64,000 nucleotides of DNA from Anaerolineaceae bacterium (GTDB lineage Bacteria > Chloroflexota > Anaerolineae > Aggregatilineales > Phototrophicaceae), in NCBI GenBank assembly GCA_028818375.1, contig JAPPOB010000010.1:992001-1056000 (forward strand), in the 5' to 3' direction. The translations under genes and the position numbers were made by a program. Each line of letters opens with the position of its first letter. The stretch's first letter is position 1. Below are positions 46,271 through 56,054 of this stretch, piece by piece. Under the pieces are notes generated by a model. That model saw only the letters and a program-made list of their open reading frames with translations. It had not been told where the DNA came from and did not search any database.

Positions 46271-47742
46271 GCGAAGCGACCATCTACGAAAAGAGCGTCA
46301 GCGGCCGCCTGGGCGCGCGCCTGCCCGTCTGCGACGTCCCGGAAACGCCCCTGCCGCAGGAATTGTTGCGCCGCGAACTGGACCTGCCTGAAGTCAGCGA
46401 ACTGCAGGTCGTGCGCCACTTCACCCGACTCAGCCGGCGCAATTTCTCGATCGACACCGGTTTTTACCCCCTCGGCTCCTGCACCATGAAGTACAACCCG
46501 CGCCTGAACGAGGACGTGGCGCGCCTGCCAGGGTTCGCCGCCCTGCACCCGCGCAGTGACGAGGAGAGTTCCCAGGGGGCGCTGGAACTGATGCATCGGC
46601 TGCAGGGTTGGCTGGCCGAGATCAGCGGCTTCGCGCGCGTCACCCTGATGCCCGCAGCCGGCGCCCAGGGCGAGCTGGCCGGCATTCTGATGATCCGTCG
46701 CTATCACGAACGGCGCGGCGACTCGCAGCGCCGGCGCATCCTCGTGCCGGACAGCGCGCATGGCACCAATCCGGCGACCGTCACCATGGCCGGCTACGAG
46801 AGCGTCGAGTTGCCCTCCGACGGCGAAGGCAACGTCGATCTGCATTCCCTGCGCGCCGCCTGCGACGAGACAGTCGCCGGCATGATGATCACGGTGCCCA
46901 GCACACTGGGCCTCTTCGACGTCAACATTCAGGAAATCGTGGACGCGGTCCATGGCTGCGGCGGCCTGATGTACATGGACGGCGCCAACATGAACGCGCT
47001 CATGGGCATCGTCAAGCCCGGCGACCTGGGCTTTGACGTCATGCACTACAACCTGCACAAGACCTTCTCCACGCCCCACGGCGGCGGCGGGCCGGGCTGC
47101 GGCGCGGTCGCGGTGAACGATCGCCTGGCGCCATTCCTTCCGGGCCCCAACGTGGAACTGGTCGCCCAGGCCGGCGCCGACATGCCGGCCCGCTACGGTT
47201 TGCGCATGCCACCGCAGTCGATCGGCCGCCTCAAGGCCTTTCACGGCAACTTCGGCATGCACGTGCGCGCCTGCGCCTACATCCTCTTCCATGGCGACCG
47301 GGGAATCCGTGAGATCTCCCGCCACGCCGTGCTCAACGCCAACTATCTGCGCGCCTCCTTGCAGCGCAGCTTCAAAATCCCCTACCCCCGCATTTGCGCC
47401 CACGAATTTGTCATCGAGGGCCGCTTTGAGGGCATTGAGGAAGTGCACGCGCTGGATATCTCCAAACGTCTGATGGACTACGGCTTTCATCCGCCCACCA
47501 ACTATTTCCCGCTGATCGTGCCCGAAGCGCTGCTGATCGAGCCCACCGAGACCGAGGACAAGGCCACGCTGGATGACTTCATCGCCGCCATGCGGCACAT
47601 CGCGCAAGAGGCGCGGGAAGACCCCGGCCTGCTGCTCAGCGCGCCGCGCACCCTCGACATCTCACGGCTGGACGAGGTGCGCGCCGCGCGCCAGCTGATG
47701 CTGTGCTGCGTGCCGATTCCGGACTGGCCCGCCCAGGGTTGA
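46267..47742 (+). CDS. gcvPB: Glycine dehydrogenase (decarboxylating) subunit 2
   Basis: A 491-residue C-terminal half of the P protein, which decarboxylates glycine and loads the aminomethyl group on GcvH. The PLP lysine is in DVMHYNLHKTFSTPHGGGGPGCG. Other conserved stretches are GFYPLGSCTMKYNPRLNED, MPAAGAQGELAGILMIRRYH, DSAHGTNPATVTMAGYES and FGMHVRACAYILFHG. No T protein follows; the only one in view is the fused copy at 12542-15685. The L protein (lpd) is not in the window. Confidence 0.97.
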   Translation: MSEATIYEKSVSGRLGARLPVCDVPETPLPQELLRRELDLPEVSELQVVRHFTRLSRRNFSIDTGFYPLGSCTMKYNPRLNEDVARLPGFAALHPRSDEESSQGALELMHRLQGWLAEISGFARVTLMPAAGAQGELAGILMIRRYHERRGDSQRRRILVPDSAHGTNPATVTMAGYESVELPSDGEGNVDLHSLRAACDETVAGMMITVPSTLGLFDVNIQEIVDAVHGCGGLMYMDGANMNALMGIVKPGDLGFDVMHYNLHKTFSTPHGGGGPGCGAVAVNDRLAPFLPGPNVELVAQAGADMPARYGLRMPPQSIGRLKAFHGNFGMHVRACAYILFHGDRGIREISRHAVLNANYLRASLQRSFKIPYPRICAHEFVIEGRFEGIEEVHALDISKRLMDYGFHPPTNYFPLIVPEALLIEPTETEDKATLDDFIAAMRHIAQEAREDPGLLLSAPRTLDISRLDEVRAARQLMLCCVPIPDWPAQG

Positions 47743-47755
47743 TGCCAGGGCCTCC

Positions 47756-49009
47756 ATGGCGGACTTCTGGTTTGTCTCCGCGCCCCTGCCAGGCCACCTC
47801 GACTGGGGTGGCCTTTTGCGCACAGCGCAGGCGCTGCAGGCAAGGGGCCACAGAGTCTCCTGGCTCAGCGGGCCGCAGGTCGCCCGCACGCTGACCCGGG
47901 CCGGCCTGGATTTCATCCCCCTCAGAGAGACCGGCTGGCTCTGGCCGCCGCCGCCGCTGCCCGATGTCAGCCAACTGCCGCCGCAGGACGCGGTCATGCT
48001 GCGCTACCGGCGCGCGCTGGACACCTGGCTGAGCGTCGACCGGGTCGCCGCCGCCAGTGAGGAGCTGATCGAGCGCGGACGAAACGGCAGCGCGCCGGAC
48101 ATGATTGTCGCCGACCCCTTCCTAAGCGCCGCCGCGCTGGCCGCCGAGGCGCTTGACTTGCCGCTGGTCGTCGGCGGCTGGCCGGCCCAGGCCGCGCTCG
48201 ACGAGGAACGTCTGCTCGCCGTTCAGAAGACCCTCGGCGAGGACAGTCGCGCCCGCCTGCGGCAGTTGCTGGAGCGCTTCGGGCTAAAGGGTCGCAACTT
48301 TTCCCGCGGCGCCACTCCTTCCGTCCTGAGCCCTCTTTTGCACCTCTGTTTCTTCACCGAAAACTGGTACGCGGAGGAGCGCGGCAGCCTCCTGCCGCAA
48401 AACGCCTACGTCGGCGGCGCGCCCTCCATCCCGCCGGACGAGCCGCCCCCCTGGCTCAAGGCCATTCCCGCCGCCGCGCCGCTGGCGTTAATCACCCTCG
48501 GCACGACCTTCACCGGCGATCTGGGTTTCTTCAGCTGGGCGGCCCAGGCCGCCGCCAAGCTTGATCTGATTCCGATCGTGGTTATCGGCTGGCAACCGGT
48601 CGCTGCGGAGCGCAAGACGGAACTGATCGACGCCCTGCCCGCCCGCGCGCGTCTGCTCAACTGGGTGGACTTTCATCACGTCCTGCCGCGGGCGCGCCTG
48701 GCCATTCATCACGGTGGCATGGGCACCACCCATGCAGTCCTCGTTCATGGTGTGCCCCAGCTGGTCGTGCCCCACGCCGCCGACCAGCGCGCCCAGGCGC
48801 GGCGCGTCTCCCAGGCGAAAGTCGGCCTCCACCTCAGCGCGCACGACGTGCGTAGCGGCGCGCTCCTCACCGGCGCGCGCGCCCTGCTCAATGACGCCCG
48901 CGTGCAACAGGGCGCCCGCGACCTGGCGATCGAGATGGCCGGGGGCGGCGGGCCTCAGCGAGCGGCCGGCCTTTTGCTGGACGCGCTGGAACGCAGCCGG
49001 GCGTCGTGA
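47756..49009 (+). CDS. GT1-family glycosyltransferase (MGT-like)
   Basis: A 417-residue soluble GT-B glycosyltransferase. The N-terminal acceptor domain starts FWFVSAPLPGHLDWGGLLRTAQAL and the C-terminal donor domain contains ITLGTTFTGDLGF, NWVDFHHVLPRARLAIHHGGMGTT and GVPQLVVPHAADQRAQARRV, matching the nucleotide-sugar motif of macrolide/UGT-type enzymes. It probably transfers a sugar to a small lipid or metabolite. It starts 13 bases after gcvPB, so it may be read through from the riboswitch operon, but no functional tie is clear. Confidence 0.88.
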   Translation: MADFWFVSAPLPGHLDWGGLLRTAQALQARGHRVSWLSGPQVARTLTRAGLDFIPLRETGWLWPPPPLPDVSQLPPQDAVMLRYRRALDTWLSVDRVAAASEELIERGRNGSAPDMIVADPFLSAAALAAEALDLPLVVGGWPAQAALDEERLLAVQKTLGEDSRARLRQLLERFGLKGRNFSRGATPSVLSPLLHLCFFTENWYAEERGSLLPQNAYVGGAPSIPPDEPPPWLKAIPAAAPLALITLGTTFTGDLGFFSWAAQAAAKLDLIPIVVIGWQPVAAERKTELIDALPARARLLNWVDFHHVLPRARLAIHHGGMGTTHAVLVHGVPQLVVPHAADQRAQARRVSQAKVGLHLSAHDVRSGALLTGARALLNDARVQQGARDLAIEMAGGGGPQRAAGLLLDALERSRAS

Positions 49010-49033
49010 ACCCGCCTCCGCGCGACGTTTGAC

Positions 49034-50173
49034 ATGGCCTTTTCGGGAGCGCTGCTGCGGGAAAAGACGCTGGAACTGGGCTTCAATCTGGTCGGTATCA
49101 CCGCTGCCCGGCCCTCGCCGACCCTCGCAGCCTACCGGCGCTGGATCGACCAGGGCATGCACGGCAGCATGGCCTGGCTGGCGCGACCGGACCGCCAGGC
49201 GCGCCGACGCGACCTGAACGTCATTCTGCCCGGCGTACAGACCCTGCTGGTCGTCGGGCTCGACTACGCGCAAACGCCGGGACTGGAGCAGCTTCTCGAC
49301 GACCCGACCCGCGGCCGCATCGCCGCCTACGCCTGGGGCCTGGACTATCACGACCTGATGAGCGCGCGCCTTGAGCAACTGGCGGCATGGCTCCATGCCG
49401 AGAGCGGCCGGCGCAGCAGCGATCGCGTCTACGTCGATACCGGCGCCATTCTTGAGCGCAGTCACGCGCAACAGGCCGGTCTGGGCTTCTTCGGCAAGAA
49501 CACCATGCTCATCCACCCCCGCCGCGGCAGCCACTTTTTCATCGGCGAAATCCTCACCAGCCTGGAAATCGACGACCACGACCGGCCGCAACGGGGCGTC
49601 GGCTGCGGCACTTGCACCCGTTGCCTTGATGTGTGCCCGACGGACGCCTTCCCGCGGCCCTTCGTGCTGGATGCCCGCCTTTGCATCAGCTACCTGACCA
49701 TTGAGCACAAGGGCCGGATTGACCGCGACCTGCGCCCGCTGACCGGCAACTGGATCTTCGGCTGCGACCTCTGTCAGGACGTCTGCCCCTTCCAGCGCTT
49801 CAGCCTGCCCACGCGCGAAGCGGCGCTGCAGCAGGCCGACCCCGGGCGAATCGCGCCACTACTGGCTGATTTGCTGGAAATGGATGCCAGCGCCTTCCTG
49901 CGTCGCTGGCGCGGGACGCCCCTGCAGCGCACGGGTCACGAACTGCTGCTACGCAACGCCTGTCTGGCGGCGGCCAACGGCAATGTCAGCGCCGCCGTCC
50001 CGGCCCTGACGCGACTGCTGGACGCGGCCAGTCCCCTGCTGCGGGGCCATGCCGCCTGGGCGCTGGCGCGCCTCGACGAGACTGATGCCCGCCCCGCGCT
50101 GCGCTCCCGTCTGACGCGGGAACGCGACCCGGAAGTGCGCGAGGAACTGGACCTGGCCCTCGCCGGGGCCTGA
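49034..50173 (+). CDS. queG: Epoxyqueuosine reductase
   Basis: A 379-residue cobalamin-dependent iron-sulfur enzyme performing the last step of queuosine synthesis on tRNA. The catalytic region is YVDTGAILERSHAQQAGLGFFGKNTMLI; two 4Fe-4S clusters are carried by CGTCTRCLDVCP and CDLCQDVCPFQRF. The last 90 residues are HEAT-like repeats (HAAWALARLDETDARPALRSRL) that bind the tRNA. Length is normal. Together with tgt at 41228 this shows the organism makes Q-modified tRNA. Confidence 0.96.
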   Translation: MAFSGALLREKTLELGFNLVGITAARPSPTLAAYRRWIDQGMHGSMAWLARPDRQARRRDLNVILPGVQTLLVVGLDYAQTPGLEQLLDDPTRGRIAAYAWGLDYHDLMSARLEQLAAWLHAESGRRSSDRVYVDTGAILERSHAQQAGLGFFGKNTMLIHPRRGSHFFIGEILTSLEIDDHDRPQRGVGCGTCTRCLDVCPTDAFPRPFVLDARLCISYLTIEHKGRIDRDLRPLTGNWIFGCDLCQDVCPFQRFSLPTREAALQQADPGRIAPLLADLLEMDASAFLRRWRGTPLQRTGHELLLRNACLAAANGNVSAAVPALTRLLDAASPLLRGHAAWALARLDETDARPALRSRLTRERDPEVREELDLALAGA

Positions 50174-50222
50174 AATCCAGGCCGGACCCGTGTAAACTGC
50201 GACTAATTCAGGGAGGCCCCCA

Positions 50223-50432
50223 ATGGAAAGCAAGACCTTTCACATCCCGGCCATCACTTGCGACGGCTGCGTGCGCGCCATCCGCAGCGAACTGGATGAG
50301 TTGGACGGCGTGCAGGTCCTCGCGGCCGATGCCGACAGCTGCAATGTCACCGTCGCCTGGGGTGCGCCGGCCAGCGAAGTCGCGATCGTACAATTGCTGA
50401 CTGAAATCGAATACGCGCCTGACCCGGCCTGA
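50223..50432 (+). CDS. Heavy-metal-associated (HMA) domain protein, CopZ-like
   Basis: A 69-residue ferredoxin-like domain. The metal site is AITCDGCVRAI (CxxC), a variant of the usual GMTCxxC loop. It would shuttle Cu(I) to the adjacent P-type ATPase; the two genes converge with their stop codons one base apart. Start ATG with GGGAGG upstream and a TAAACT-like -10 at 50193-50198. Confidence 0.88.
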   Translation: MESKTFHIPAITCDGCVRAIRSELDELDGVQVLAADADSCNVTVAWGAPASEVAIVQLLTEIEYAPDPA

Positions 50433-50433
50433 T

Positions 50434-52677
50434 TCAGCCGCCCGGGCGCAACTTGCGTAGCCGCAGCGAGTTGCTGACCACGAAGACGCTGGAGAACGCC
50501 ATCGCGGCAGCCGCCAACACGGGCACCAGCGCCCCCAGCATGGCGACCGGAATCAGCAAGAGATTGTAGATGAAGGCCCAGAAGAGGTTCTGGTAAATGG
50601 TGCGCATGGTCGCGCGACCCAGCTGGATGGCGCGCGCCACCGCCATCGGGTCCGCCCCCGGCAAGGTCAGGTCCGCCGCCTCCATGGCGATGTCCGCGCC
50701 GCCACCGATGGCCATGCCCACGTCGGCCTGCGCCAGGGCCGGCGCGTCGTTGATGCCGTCTCCGACCATCGCAACCCGTACGCCACCCGCCTGCAGCGCC
50801 TCAATCGCGGCGGCCTTGTCCTGCGGCAGGACCTCGGCCCGCACTTCCTCAATGCCCAGTTGCGCCGCGATGGCCTGCGCCGTGTTTCGGTTATCGCCGG
50901 TGAGCATCACCACGTCCAGACCGGCGGCCCGCAAGGCGCCGACGGCCTCGCGGGAAGCGGGACGCAGGGCGTCCGCGATTCCCAGCACGCCGATTCCCCG
51001 GCCGTCCACGGCGACTGCCACCGTCGTCTGACCCCGCTCCTGCAAGGAACGCGCGGACTGCGCCAGGCCGGCGTCCAGCGCGATGCCCTCATGTTCAAGC
51101 CAGGCCAGGCTGCCTGCCAGCACCTGCCGGCCTTCAACCGTGGCGCGCACACCCATGCCCGCTTCCGACCTGAAGGCATTCGGCTCGGCCAGATCGAGAT
51201 GCCGCGCCTGGGCCGCGACCAGCAGCGAGCGCGCCAGAGGGTGTTCGCTGCCCCGTTCGGCGCTGGCGGCCAGGCGCAGCAGTTGGGCGTCGCTCCAGCC
51301 GGGCGCCGCCTGCAGCGCCGTCAATCGTGTTTCGCCCAGCGTCAGGGTGCCGGTCTTGTCCAGCGCGATGACCTGCAGCCCCCTGGTATTCTCCAGCGCA
51401 GCGCTGTTGCGAAACAGTATGCCGTTCTCCGCCCCCAGGCCGGTGCCGACCATGATGGCGGTCGGCGTCGCCAGACCCAGGGCACAGGGGCAGGCGATGA
51501 CCAGCACCGCCACCGCATGGGTCAGGGCCTGCGCCAGATTCGCCTGGCCGATGGTCAGCCAGCCAAAAAAGGTCAGCAGGGCCAGCACCAGCACGATCGG
51601 CACGAACACGCCCGAGACGCGGTCCGCCACGCGCTGGATGGGCGCGCGCGAAGCCTGGGCTTCCTCCACCATGCGAATGATCTGCGCCAGGGCACTGTCG
51701 GCGCCGAGGCGGCGCGCCTCAATCACCAGGCGGCCATGTATGTTGAGGGTGGCGCCGATAACCTCGTCGCCAGGCGTTTTGTCGACCGGCAGGCTTTCGC
51801 CGGTAAGCAGGGACTCATCGACTGCCGAGTCGCCTTCGAACACTGCGCCGTCGACCGGGATGCGCCCGCCGGGCCGCACCAGCACCTGGTCGCCCACCTG
51901 CAGCGCGCTGACCGGTACCACATGTTCTTCGCCGTCGCGCAGCACGACCGCCTTCTGCGGCGCCAGTTGCATCAAACGCCGGATCGCCTCGCTGCTGCGG
52001 CCGCGGGCCCGCGCCTCCAGCAGCTTGCCCAGCGTGATGAGCGTCAGGATCACCGCCGCGGTCTCAAAATACTCGCCGGTTTCCGCCAGCAGCCCGCCCA
52101 GGGCGGCCACGCTGTAGACATAGGCCGCCCCGCTGCCCAGGGTCACCAGGGTGTCCATGTTGGCGCTGCCGTTGCGCAGGGCCCGCCACGCGCCGAAAGC
52201 GTACTGTCGACCCAGCACGACGACCACCACCGTCGCCAGCAACCAGAAGACCGACGGCCAGCCCGTCCACGCCAGCCAGGGGAGGGCCCCGGCAAGGTCC
52301 GGCGCCGCCAGAGTCAAATGCCGCGCCATACTCAGGGCGGCCAGCGGCACGGTGAACACCAGCCCCACGCGCAGGAGTCGCGTTTGCTGCAGGATCGCGG
52401 CTTCGCGCGCCTCCCGCTCCGCGTCTTCCGGGACGGCTTCGTCCTGCAGGTCCAGCACGCCGTATCCTGCCTTCTCGACCGCGCCGACCAGGGTTTCACG
52501 TTCCACACCCTCCGGCCCCGGCAGAATGCTGGCGCGCTCCGTCGCCAGATTGACGCTGACTTCCCGCACGCCTGGCTGACGCTTCAGAGCCCGCTCCACG
52601 TTGCGCACGCAGGCGGCGCAGGTCATGCCCGTGACGGGCAGGACGATTTCATTGGCTGCTTTCGCTGCGCTGCTCAC
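50434..52677 (-). CDS. copA: Copper-translocating P-type ATPase
   Basis: A 747-residue P1B-type ATPase. One N-terminal HMA domain ([19 protein letters not shown]) is followed by eight membrane helices, with the ion-selective CPC motif in [17 protein letters not shown], the phosphorylation site [12 protein letters not shown], the HP locus SEHPLARSL and the hinge [22 protein letters not shown]. It exports Cu(I) from the cytoplasm. It begins with GTG at 52677. The CPC motif is the same for Cu and Ag. Confidence 0.95.
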   Translation of the reverse strand: MSSAAKAANEIVLPVTGMTCAACVRNVERALKRQPGVREVSVNLATERASILPGPEGVERETLVGAVEKAGYGVLDLQDEAVPEDAEREAREAAILQQTRLLRVGLVFTVPLAALSMARHLTLAAPDLAGALPWLAWTGWPSVFWLLATVVVVVLGRQYAFGAWRALRNGSANMDTLVTLGSGAAYVYSVAALGGLLAETGEYFETAAVILTLITLGKLLEARARGRSSEAIRRLMQLAPQKAVVLRDGEEHVVPVSALQVGDQVLVRPGGRIPVDGAVFEGDSAVDESLLTGESLPVDKTPGDEVIGATLNIHGRLVIEARRLGADSALAQIIRMVEEAQASRAPIQRVADRVSGVFVPIVLVLALLTFFGWLTIGQANLAQALTHAVAVLVIACPCALGLATPTAIMVGTGLGAENGILFRNSAALENTRGLQVIALDKTGTLTLGETRLTALQAAPGWSDAQLLRLAASAERGSEHPLARSLLVAAQARHLDLAEPNAFRSEAGMGVRATVEGRQVLAGSLAWLEHEGIALDAGLAQSARSLQERGQTTVAVAVDGRGIGVLGIADALRPASREAVGALRAAGLDVVMLTGDNRNTAQAIAAQLGIEEVRAEVLPQDKAAAIEALQAGGVRVAMVGDGINDAPALAQADVGMAIGGGADIAMEAADLTLPGADPMAVARAIQLGRATMRTIYQNLFWAFIYNLLLIPVAMLGALVPVLAAAAMAFSSVFVVSNSLRLRKLRPGG

Positions 52678-52707
52678 CCCGTCAGACCTTTCTCAAACGC
52701 ACCGGCG

Positions 52708-53112
52708 TCACGCCTTCTGGTAAAGCTCGACCAGAACGCCGCCGCTGCTCTTCGGATGCACAAAGGCGTAGCGTGTGCCGTCCCCGCGTTGCCGCGGGCG
52801 CTCGTTGATGAGTTCGATGCCGGCTTCCTCCAGGCGACCCATGGCCGCCTCAATGTCCGTCACTGCCAGACACAAATGGTGCATGCCCGGGCCCCTTGTC
52901 GCCAGATAACGCGCGATGCCGCTGTCCTCGCCGGTCGGCAGTAGCAACTCGACGTGGGCGTTCTCCGTCTCCAGGAAGGCTACGTCGACCTCCTCGGCGG
53001 GAATGGACTCGATGCGCTGCAATTCAAGGCCCAGCGCATGCTGCCAGAAGCCCAGGGCGGCGTCCATGTCACTGACGACGATGGCGATGTGGTCGATGGC
53101 GATGCGCGGCAT
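52708..53112 (-). CDS. mce: Methylmalonyl-CoA epimerase
   Basis: A 134-residue two-module VOC-fold enzyme that racemises methylmalonyl-CoA at C2. Metal ligands are expected at His8 (AIDHIAIVVSDMD), in the second module (GMHHLCLAVTDIEAAM) and at the Glu of GVLVELYQKA. FVHPKSSGGVLVELYQ is the standard C-terminus. It fits with the biotin-dependent carboxylase at 57265-60858 for propionyl-CoA use, and it shares a divergent promoter region with the acyl-CoA dehydrogenase gene. Confidence 0.94.
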   Translation of the reverse strand: MPRIAIDHIAIVVSDMDAALGFWQHALGLELQRIESIPAEEVDVAFLETENAHVELLLPTGEDSGIARYLATRGPGMHHLCLAVTDIEAAMGRLEEAGIELINERPRQRGDGTRYAFVHPKSSGGVLVELYQKA

Positions 53113-53146
53113 GCCCCCTCCCGGCCAGTTACAGCCCGTCTGTTGT

Positions 53147-53152
53147 TATACT
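53147..53152 (+). promoter_or_regulatory. -10 box of the acyl-CoA dehydrogenase gene
   Basis: TATACT, about 18-28 bases before either candidate ATG (53178 or 53187). Neither ATG has a ribosome binding site. A TATAAC on the other strand at the same place could serve mce. Confidence 0.4.
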
Positions 53153-53186
53153 ACCATTCACCTTGTATGAATATCGTATGTGGTCC

Positions 53187-54371
53187 ATGGATTTCGCGGA
53201 AGACAGCGCCCTGCTGCGACTGACGGACGAGCAGCGCATGCTGCGCGCCACCGTGCGGGACTTCGCGCAACGCGAGATCGCTCCGGTCGCGGCCGAACTG
53301 GACGAAACAGGCGCCTACCCCGCCGAAACCGTTCGGCGCATGGGCGCCCTGGGCCTGATGGGAATCGAGGTGCCGGAGAAGTACGGCGGCGCCGGCATGG
53401 ACGCCCTTGCCTGCGCCCTGACGATAGAGGAACTGGCGCGCGTCGATGCCAGCCACGGCACCATCGTCAGCGTCAACAACTCGCTCTATTGCGGCGCCAT
53501 CCTGGCCCGCGGCAGCGAGGAACAAAAACGCGAGTTCCTCTTGCCCGTCGCCAGTGGCCGGCAGACCGGCGCCTACAGCCTCAGCGAGCCCTCTTCCGGC
53601 AGCGATGCCGGCGCCATGGCCTGCCGCGCCGAATTAAATGCGGCCGGCACCCACTGGATGATCAACGGTCGCAAGAGCTGGGTGACCAACGGCCCGGTGG
53701 CCGAACGACTGCTGCTCTTCGCCGTCACGGATCCGGCAGCCGGCAACAGGGGGATCACGGCCTTCCTGATCGACGCGACGCAGCCGGGGCTCACGCGCGG
53801 CCGTGTGGAGCCCAAGCTGGGGATTCGCGCCAGCGCCACCTGCGAACTGCATTTCGACAACTACGCCTGCCCGGTCGACTCTGTGCTGGGCCAACCCGGC
53901 GAGGGTTTTCGCATCGCCATGAGCGTGCTGGACGCCGGACGGATCGGCATCGCGGCCCAGGCGCTGGGCATCGCCGAAGCTGCCTTCGCGGCCAGCGTCA
54001 GCTGGGCCCGGCAACGCGAGGCTTTTGGCGGCCCCATCGCCCGTTTCCAGTTGATTCAGCAAAAGATCGCTGACATGAAGATCAGAATCGAGGCCAGCCG
54101 CCTGTTGCTTCACGATGCCGTCGCCGCCAAACAGCGCAGCCGGAAGACGGGCGAGCGTTACACGCTGCAGGCCAGCATGGCCAAGCTGCACGCCAGCGAG
54201 ACCGCCGCCTACGTCACCGATGAAGCCCTGCAGATTCATGGCGGCATGGGCTACAGCCGCGAACTGCCGCTGGAACGCTACTGGCGCGACGCGCGCATCA
54301 CGCGCATCTACGAGGGCAGCAGCGAAATCCAGCGTCTGGTGATTGCGCGCAACGTACTGGAGGTGCGCTGA
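53187..54371 (+). CDS. Acyl-CoA dehydrogenase
   Basis: A 394-residue flavoprotein (FAD) removing hydrogens at C2-C3 of acyl-CoA. It contains RDFAQREIAPVAAELDE, GIEVPEKYGGAGMD, YSLSEPSSGSDAGAM, GRKSWVTNGPVAERLLLFAV, FGGPIARFQLIQQKIADM and YVTDEALQIHGGMGYSRELPLERYWRDARITRIYEGSSEIQ, where the Glu of YEG is the catalytic base. The family is clear (short/branched-chain type). The start is uncertain (53178 also possible); MDF is favoured as the usual opening. It overlaps the next gene by one base. Confidence 0.93.
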   Translation: MDFAEDSALLRLTDEQRMLRATVRDFAQREIAPVAAELDETGAYPAETVRRMGALGLMGIEVPEKYGGAGMDALACALTIEELARVDASHGTIVSVNNSLYCGAILARGSEEQKREFLLPVASGRQTGAYSLSEPSSGSDAGAMACRAELNAAGTHWMINGRKSWVTNGPVAERLLLFAVTDPAAGNRGITAFLIDATQPGLTRGRVEPKLGIRASATCELHFDNYACPVDSVLGQPGEGFRIAMSVLDAGRIGIAAQALGIAEAAFAASVSWARQREAFGGPIARFQLIQQKIADMKIRIEASRLLLHDAVAAKQRSRKTGERYTLQASMAKLHASETAAYVTDEALQIHGGMGYSRELPLERYWRDARITRIYEGSSEIQRLVIARNVLEVR

Positions 54372-55402
54372 TGCGAGCAGCCGTTCTCACGCAACATGGC
54401 GGTCCGGAAGCCCTGACCGTCGTCGACGACCTGCCGGTGCCCGAACCGGGACCGGGCGAGGTACGGCTGCGCATGCGCGCCGCCGCCCTGAACCGTCTTG
54501 ATCTGGTCGTGCGAGGTGGCTGGCCCGGCCTTGTCCTGGATTTCCCGCACGTCATCGCCGCCGACGGCGCCGGCGAGATCGATGCCTGCGGGCCGGGCGT
54601 CGAAGAACTGCAGACCGGCATGCGCGTTTGCGTCGATCCGGCTGTCATCGCCGACGACGACCCGGCCATGCGCAGCGGGTTGGAAAACCAGGGACACCTT
54701 CACATCCTCGGCGAGCAGCGTCCCGGCACGGCGGCGGAGTACGCTGTCGTTCCGGCGCGCAACCTTCTGCCCCTGCCGAATCACGTCAGCCATGAGTTTG
54801 CGGCGGCGGCCGGACTGGTCTTCGTCACCGCCTGGCATTCCCTGATGACGCGCGGCGCCCTGCAGGCAGGCGAGACCGTACTGATCGTCGGCGCCGGAGG
54901 AGGCGTCAACACGGCCAGCATCCAGATCGCCAGGCTGGCTGGCGCCCAGGTGCTGGCCGTCGGCAGCACGGCCGAGCGTTGCAAACTGGCGCTGGAACTC
55001 GGCGCCCACCAGGTGATCAACCGCGCCGACACGCCCGACTGGTCACGCGAGGTCTGGCAAATGACGGGCCGCCGCGGCGTAGACGTGGTCGTCGATAACG
55101 TCGGCTTTGCCACCCTGAGCGACAGCCTGCGCGCTGCTCGCAACGGCGGTCGCATCCTGGTGGTAGGCAACACCAGCGGGCGACAAGTCACCCTGGACCT
55201 GCCCCTGCTCTTCATCAAGCACCTGAGTATCGTCAGCAGCACCATGGGTCCCCACCGCGATTACCGCCATGTGATGAAACTGGTTTTCGACGGCGTGCTT
55301 AAGCCGCACATCGGTGCGCAACTGCCGCTGGACCAGGCGCGCGAAGCCATGCGTCTGCTGGAAGACTACGTCGTGCCGGGAAAAATCGTGCTGCAAATGT
55401 GA
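54371..55402 (+). CDS. Medium-chain dehydrogenase/quinone oxidoreductase-like protein
   Basis: A 343-residue MDR-fold NAD(P)H oxidoreductase. The Rossmann motif is VLIVGAGGGVNTASIQIARLAG. The classical GHE and the four-cysteine zinc loop of alcohol dehydrogenases are missing (that region reads DFPHVIAADGAGEID and VCVDPAVIADDDPAMRS), so it is likely zinc-independent, in the quinone oxidoreductase/enoyl reductase group. The start overlaps the dehydrogenase stop (TGATG), so both are co-expressed, perhaps acting on the same acyl-CoA or enoyl intermediates. Confidence 0.9.
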   Translation: MRAAVLTQHGGPEALTVVDDLPVPEPGPGEVRLRMRAAALNRLDLVVRGGWPGLVLDFPHVIAADGAGEIDACGPGVEELQTGMRVCVDPAVIADDDPAMRSGLENQGHLHILGEQRPGTAAEYAVVPARNLLPLPNHVSHEFAAAAGLVFVTAWHSLMTRGALQAGETVLIVGAGGGVNTASIQIARLAGAQVLAVGSTAERCKLALELGAHQVINRADTPDWSREVWQMTGRRGVDVVVDNVGFATLSDSLRAARNGGRILVVGNTSGRQVTLDLPLLFIKHLSIVSSTMGPHRDYRHVMKLVFDGVLKPHIGAQLPLDQAREAMRLLEDYVVPGKIVLQM

Positions 55403-55421
55403 CACAGGGGAGGCTGTCGGC

Positions 55422-56054
55422 ATGGATAGCGCCCACAGCGAGACCGAACTGAAACTCTATTGCGAAAACCTTATGCCGGTGCGACGTCGGCTGGAGAGCA
55501 TGGGCGCGCGTCTGCAGGGCGAGCGGGTGCTGGAACGCAACCTGCGCTATGAGGACGCCGCCAACTCCCTGGCGGCGCGCAACATCGTACTGCGCCTGCG
55601 CCAGGACAGGCGCGCCCGGCTGACTCTCAAGATGCCCGGCGCCAGCCCGCCAGGCAGCGACGCCATCCTGCAGCGCTTTGAGGCCGAGGTCGAGGTCAGC
55701 GACTTCGACACCGTCGCGCTGATTCTCGAGCGACTCGGTTACCAGGTGCAGCTGCATTACGAGAAATACCGCAGCACCTGGGCGCTGGGCACGGCCGAGA
55801 TCGCACTGGACGAACTGCCCTGCGGCAATTTCGTCGAAATCGAGGGCGACGCCGCGCAGATCGAGCACGCGGTCATGGCCCTCGCGCTGGAAGCGGCGCC
55901 GCGCCTGCCCATGAGCTACGCCGTCATCTTCGACGAGATTCAGGCCTACCTCGGCCTGCCACTGCACGAACTCAGTTTCGACGCCTTCGCCAACATCGCC
56001 ATGCCCCCCAATTTCTACGCGGATCTAGCCAATTCACACTCAAGTTTGGAGTAA
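55422..56054 (+). CDS. CYTH-domain protein (class IV adenylate cyclase/thiamine triphosphatase-like)
   Basis: A 210-residue triphosphate tunnel enzyme. The signature ExExK reads ETELKL at residues 7-12; RDVRYEDAANSL-like NLRYEDAANSL, NIVLRLRQDRRARLTLKMPG and DELPCGNFVEIEGDA follow as tunnel strands. It may hydrolyse inorganic triphosphate or polyphosphate or cyclise ATP; a CHAD protein at 63392 in the same segment hints at polyphosphate. The start at 55422 has AGGGGAGG. The last dozen residues (YADLANSHSSLE) run into the AT-rich island and look replaced, since base composition changes there. Confidence 0.88.
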   Translation: MDSAHSETELKLYCENLMPVRRRLESMGARLQGERVLERNLRYEDAANSLAARNIVLRLRQDRRARLTLKMPGASPPGSDAILQRFEAEVEVSDFDTVALILERLGYQVQLHYEKYRSTWALGTAEIALDELPCGNFVEIEGDAAQIEHAVMALALEAAPRLPMSYAVIFDEIQAYLGLPLHELSFDAFANIAMPPNFYADLANSHSSLE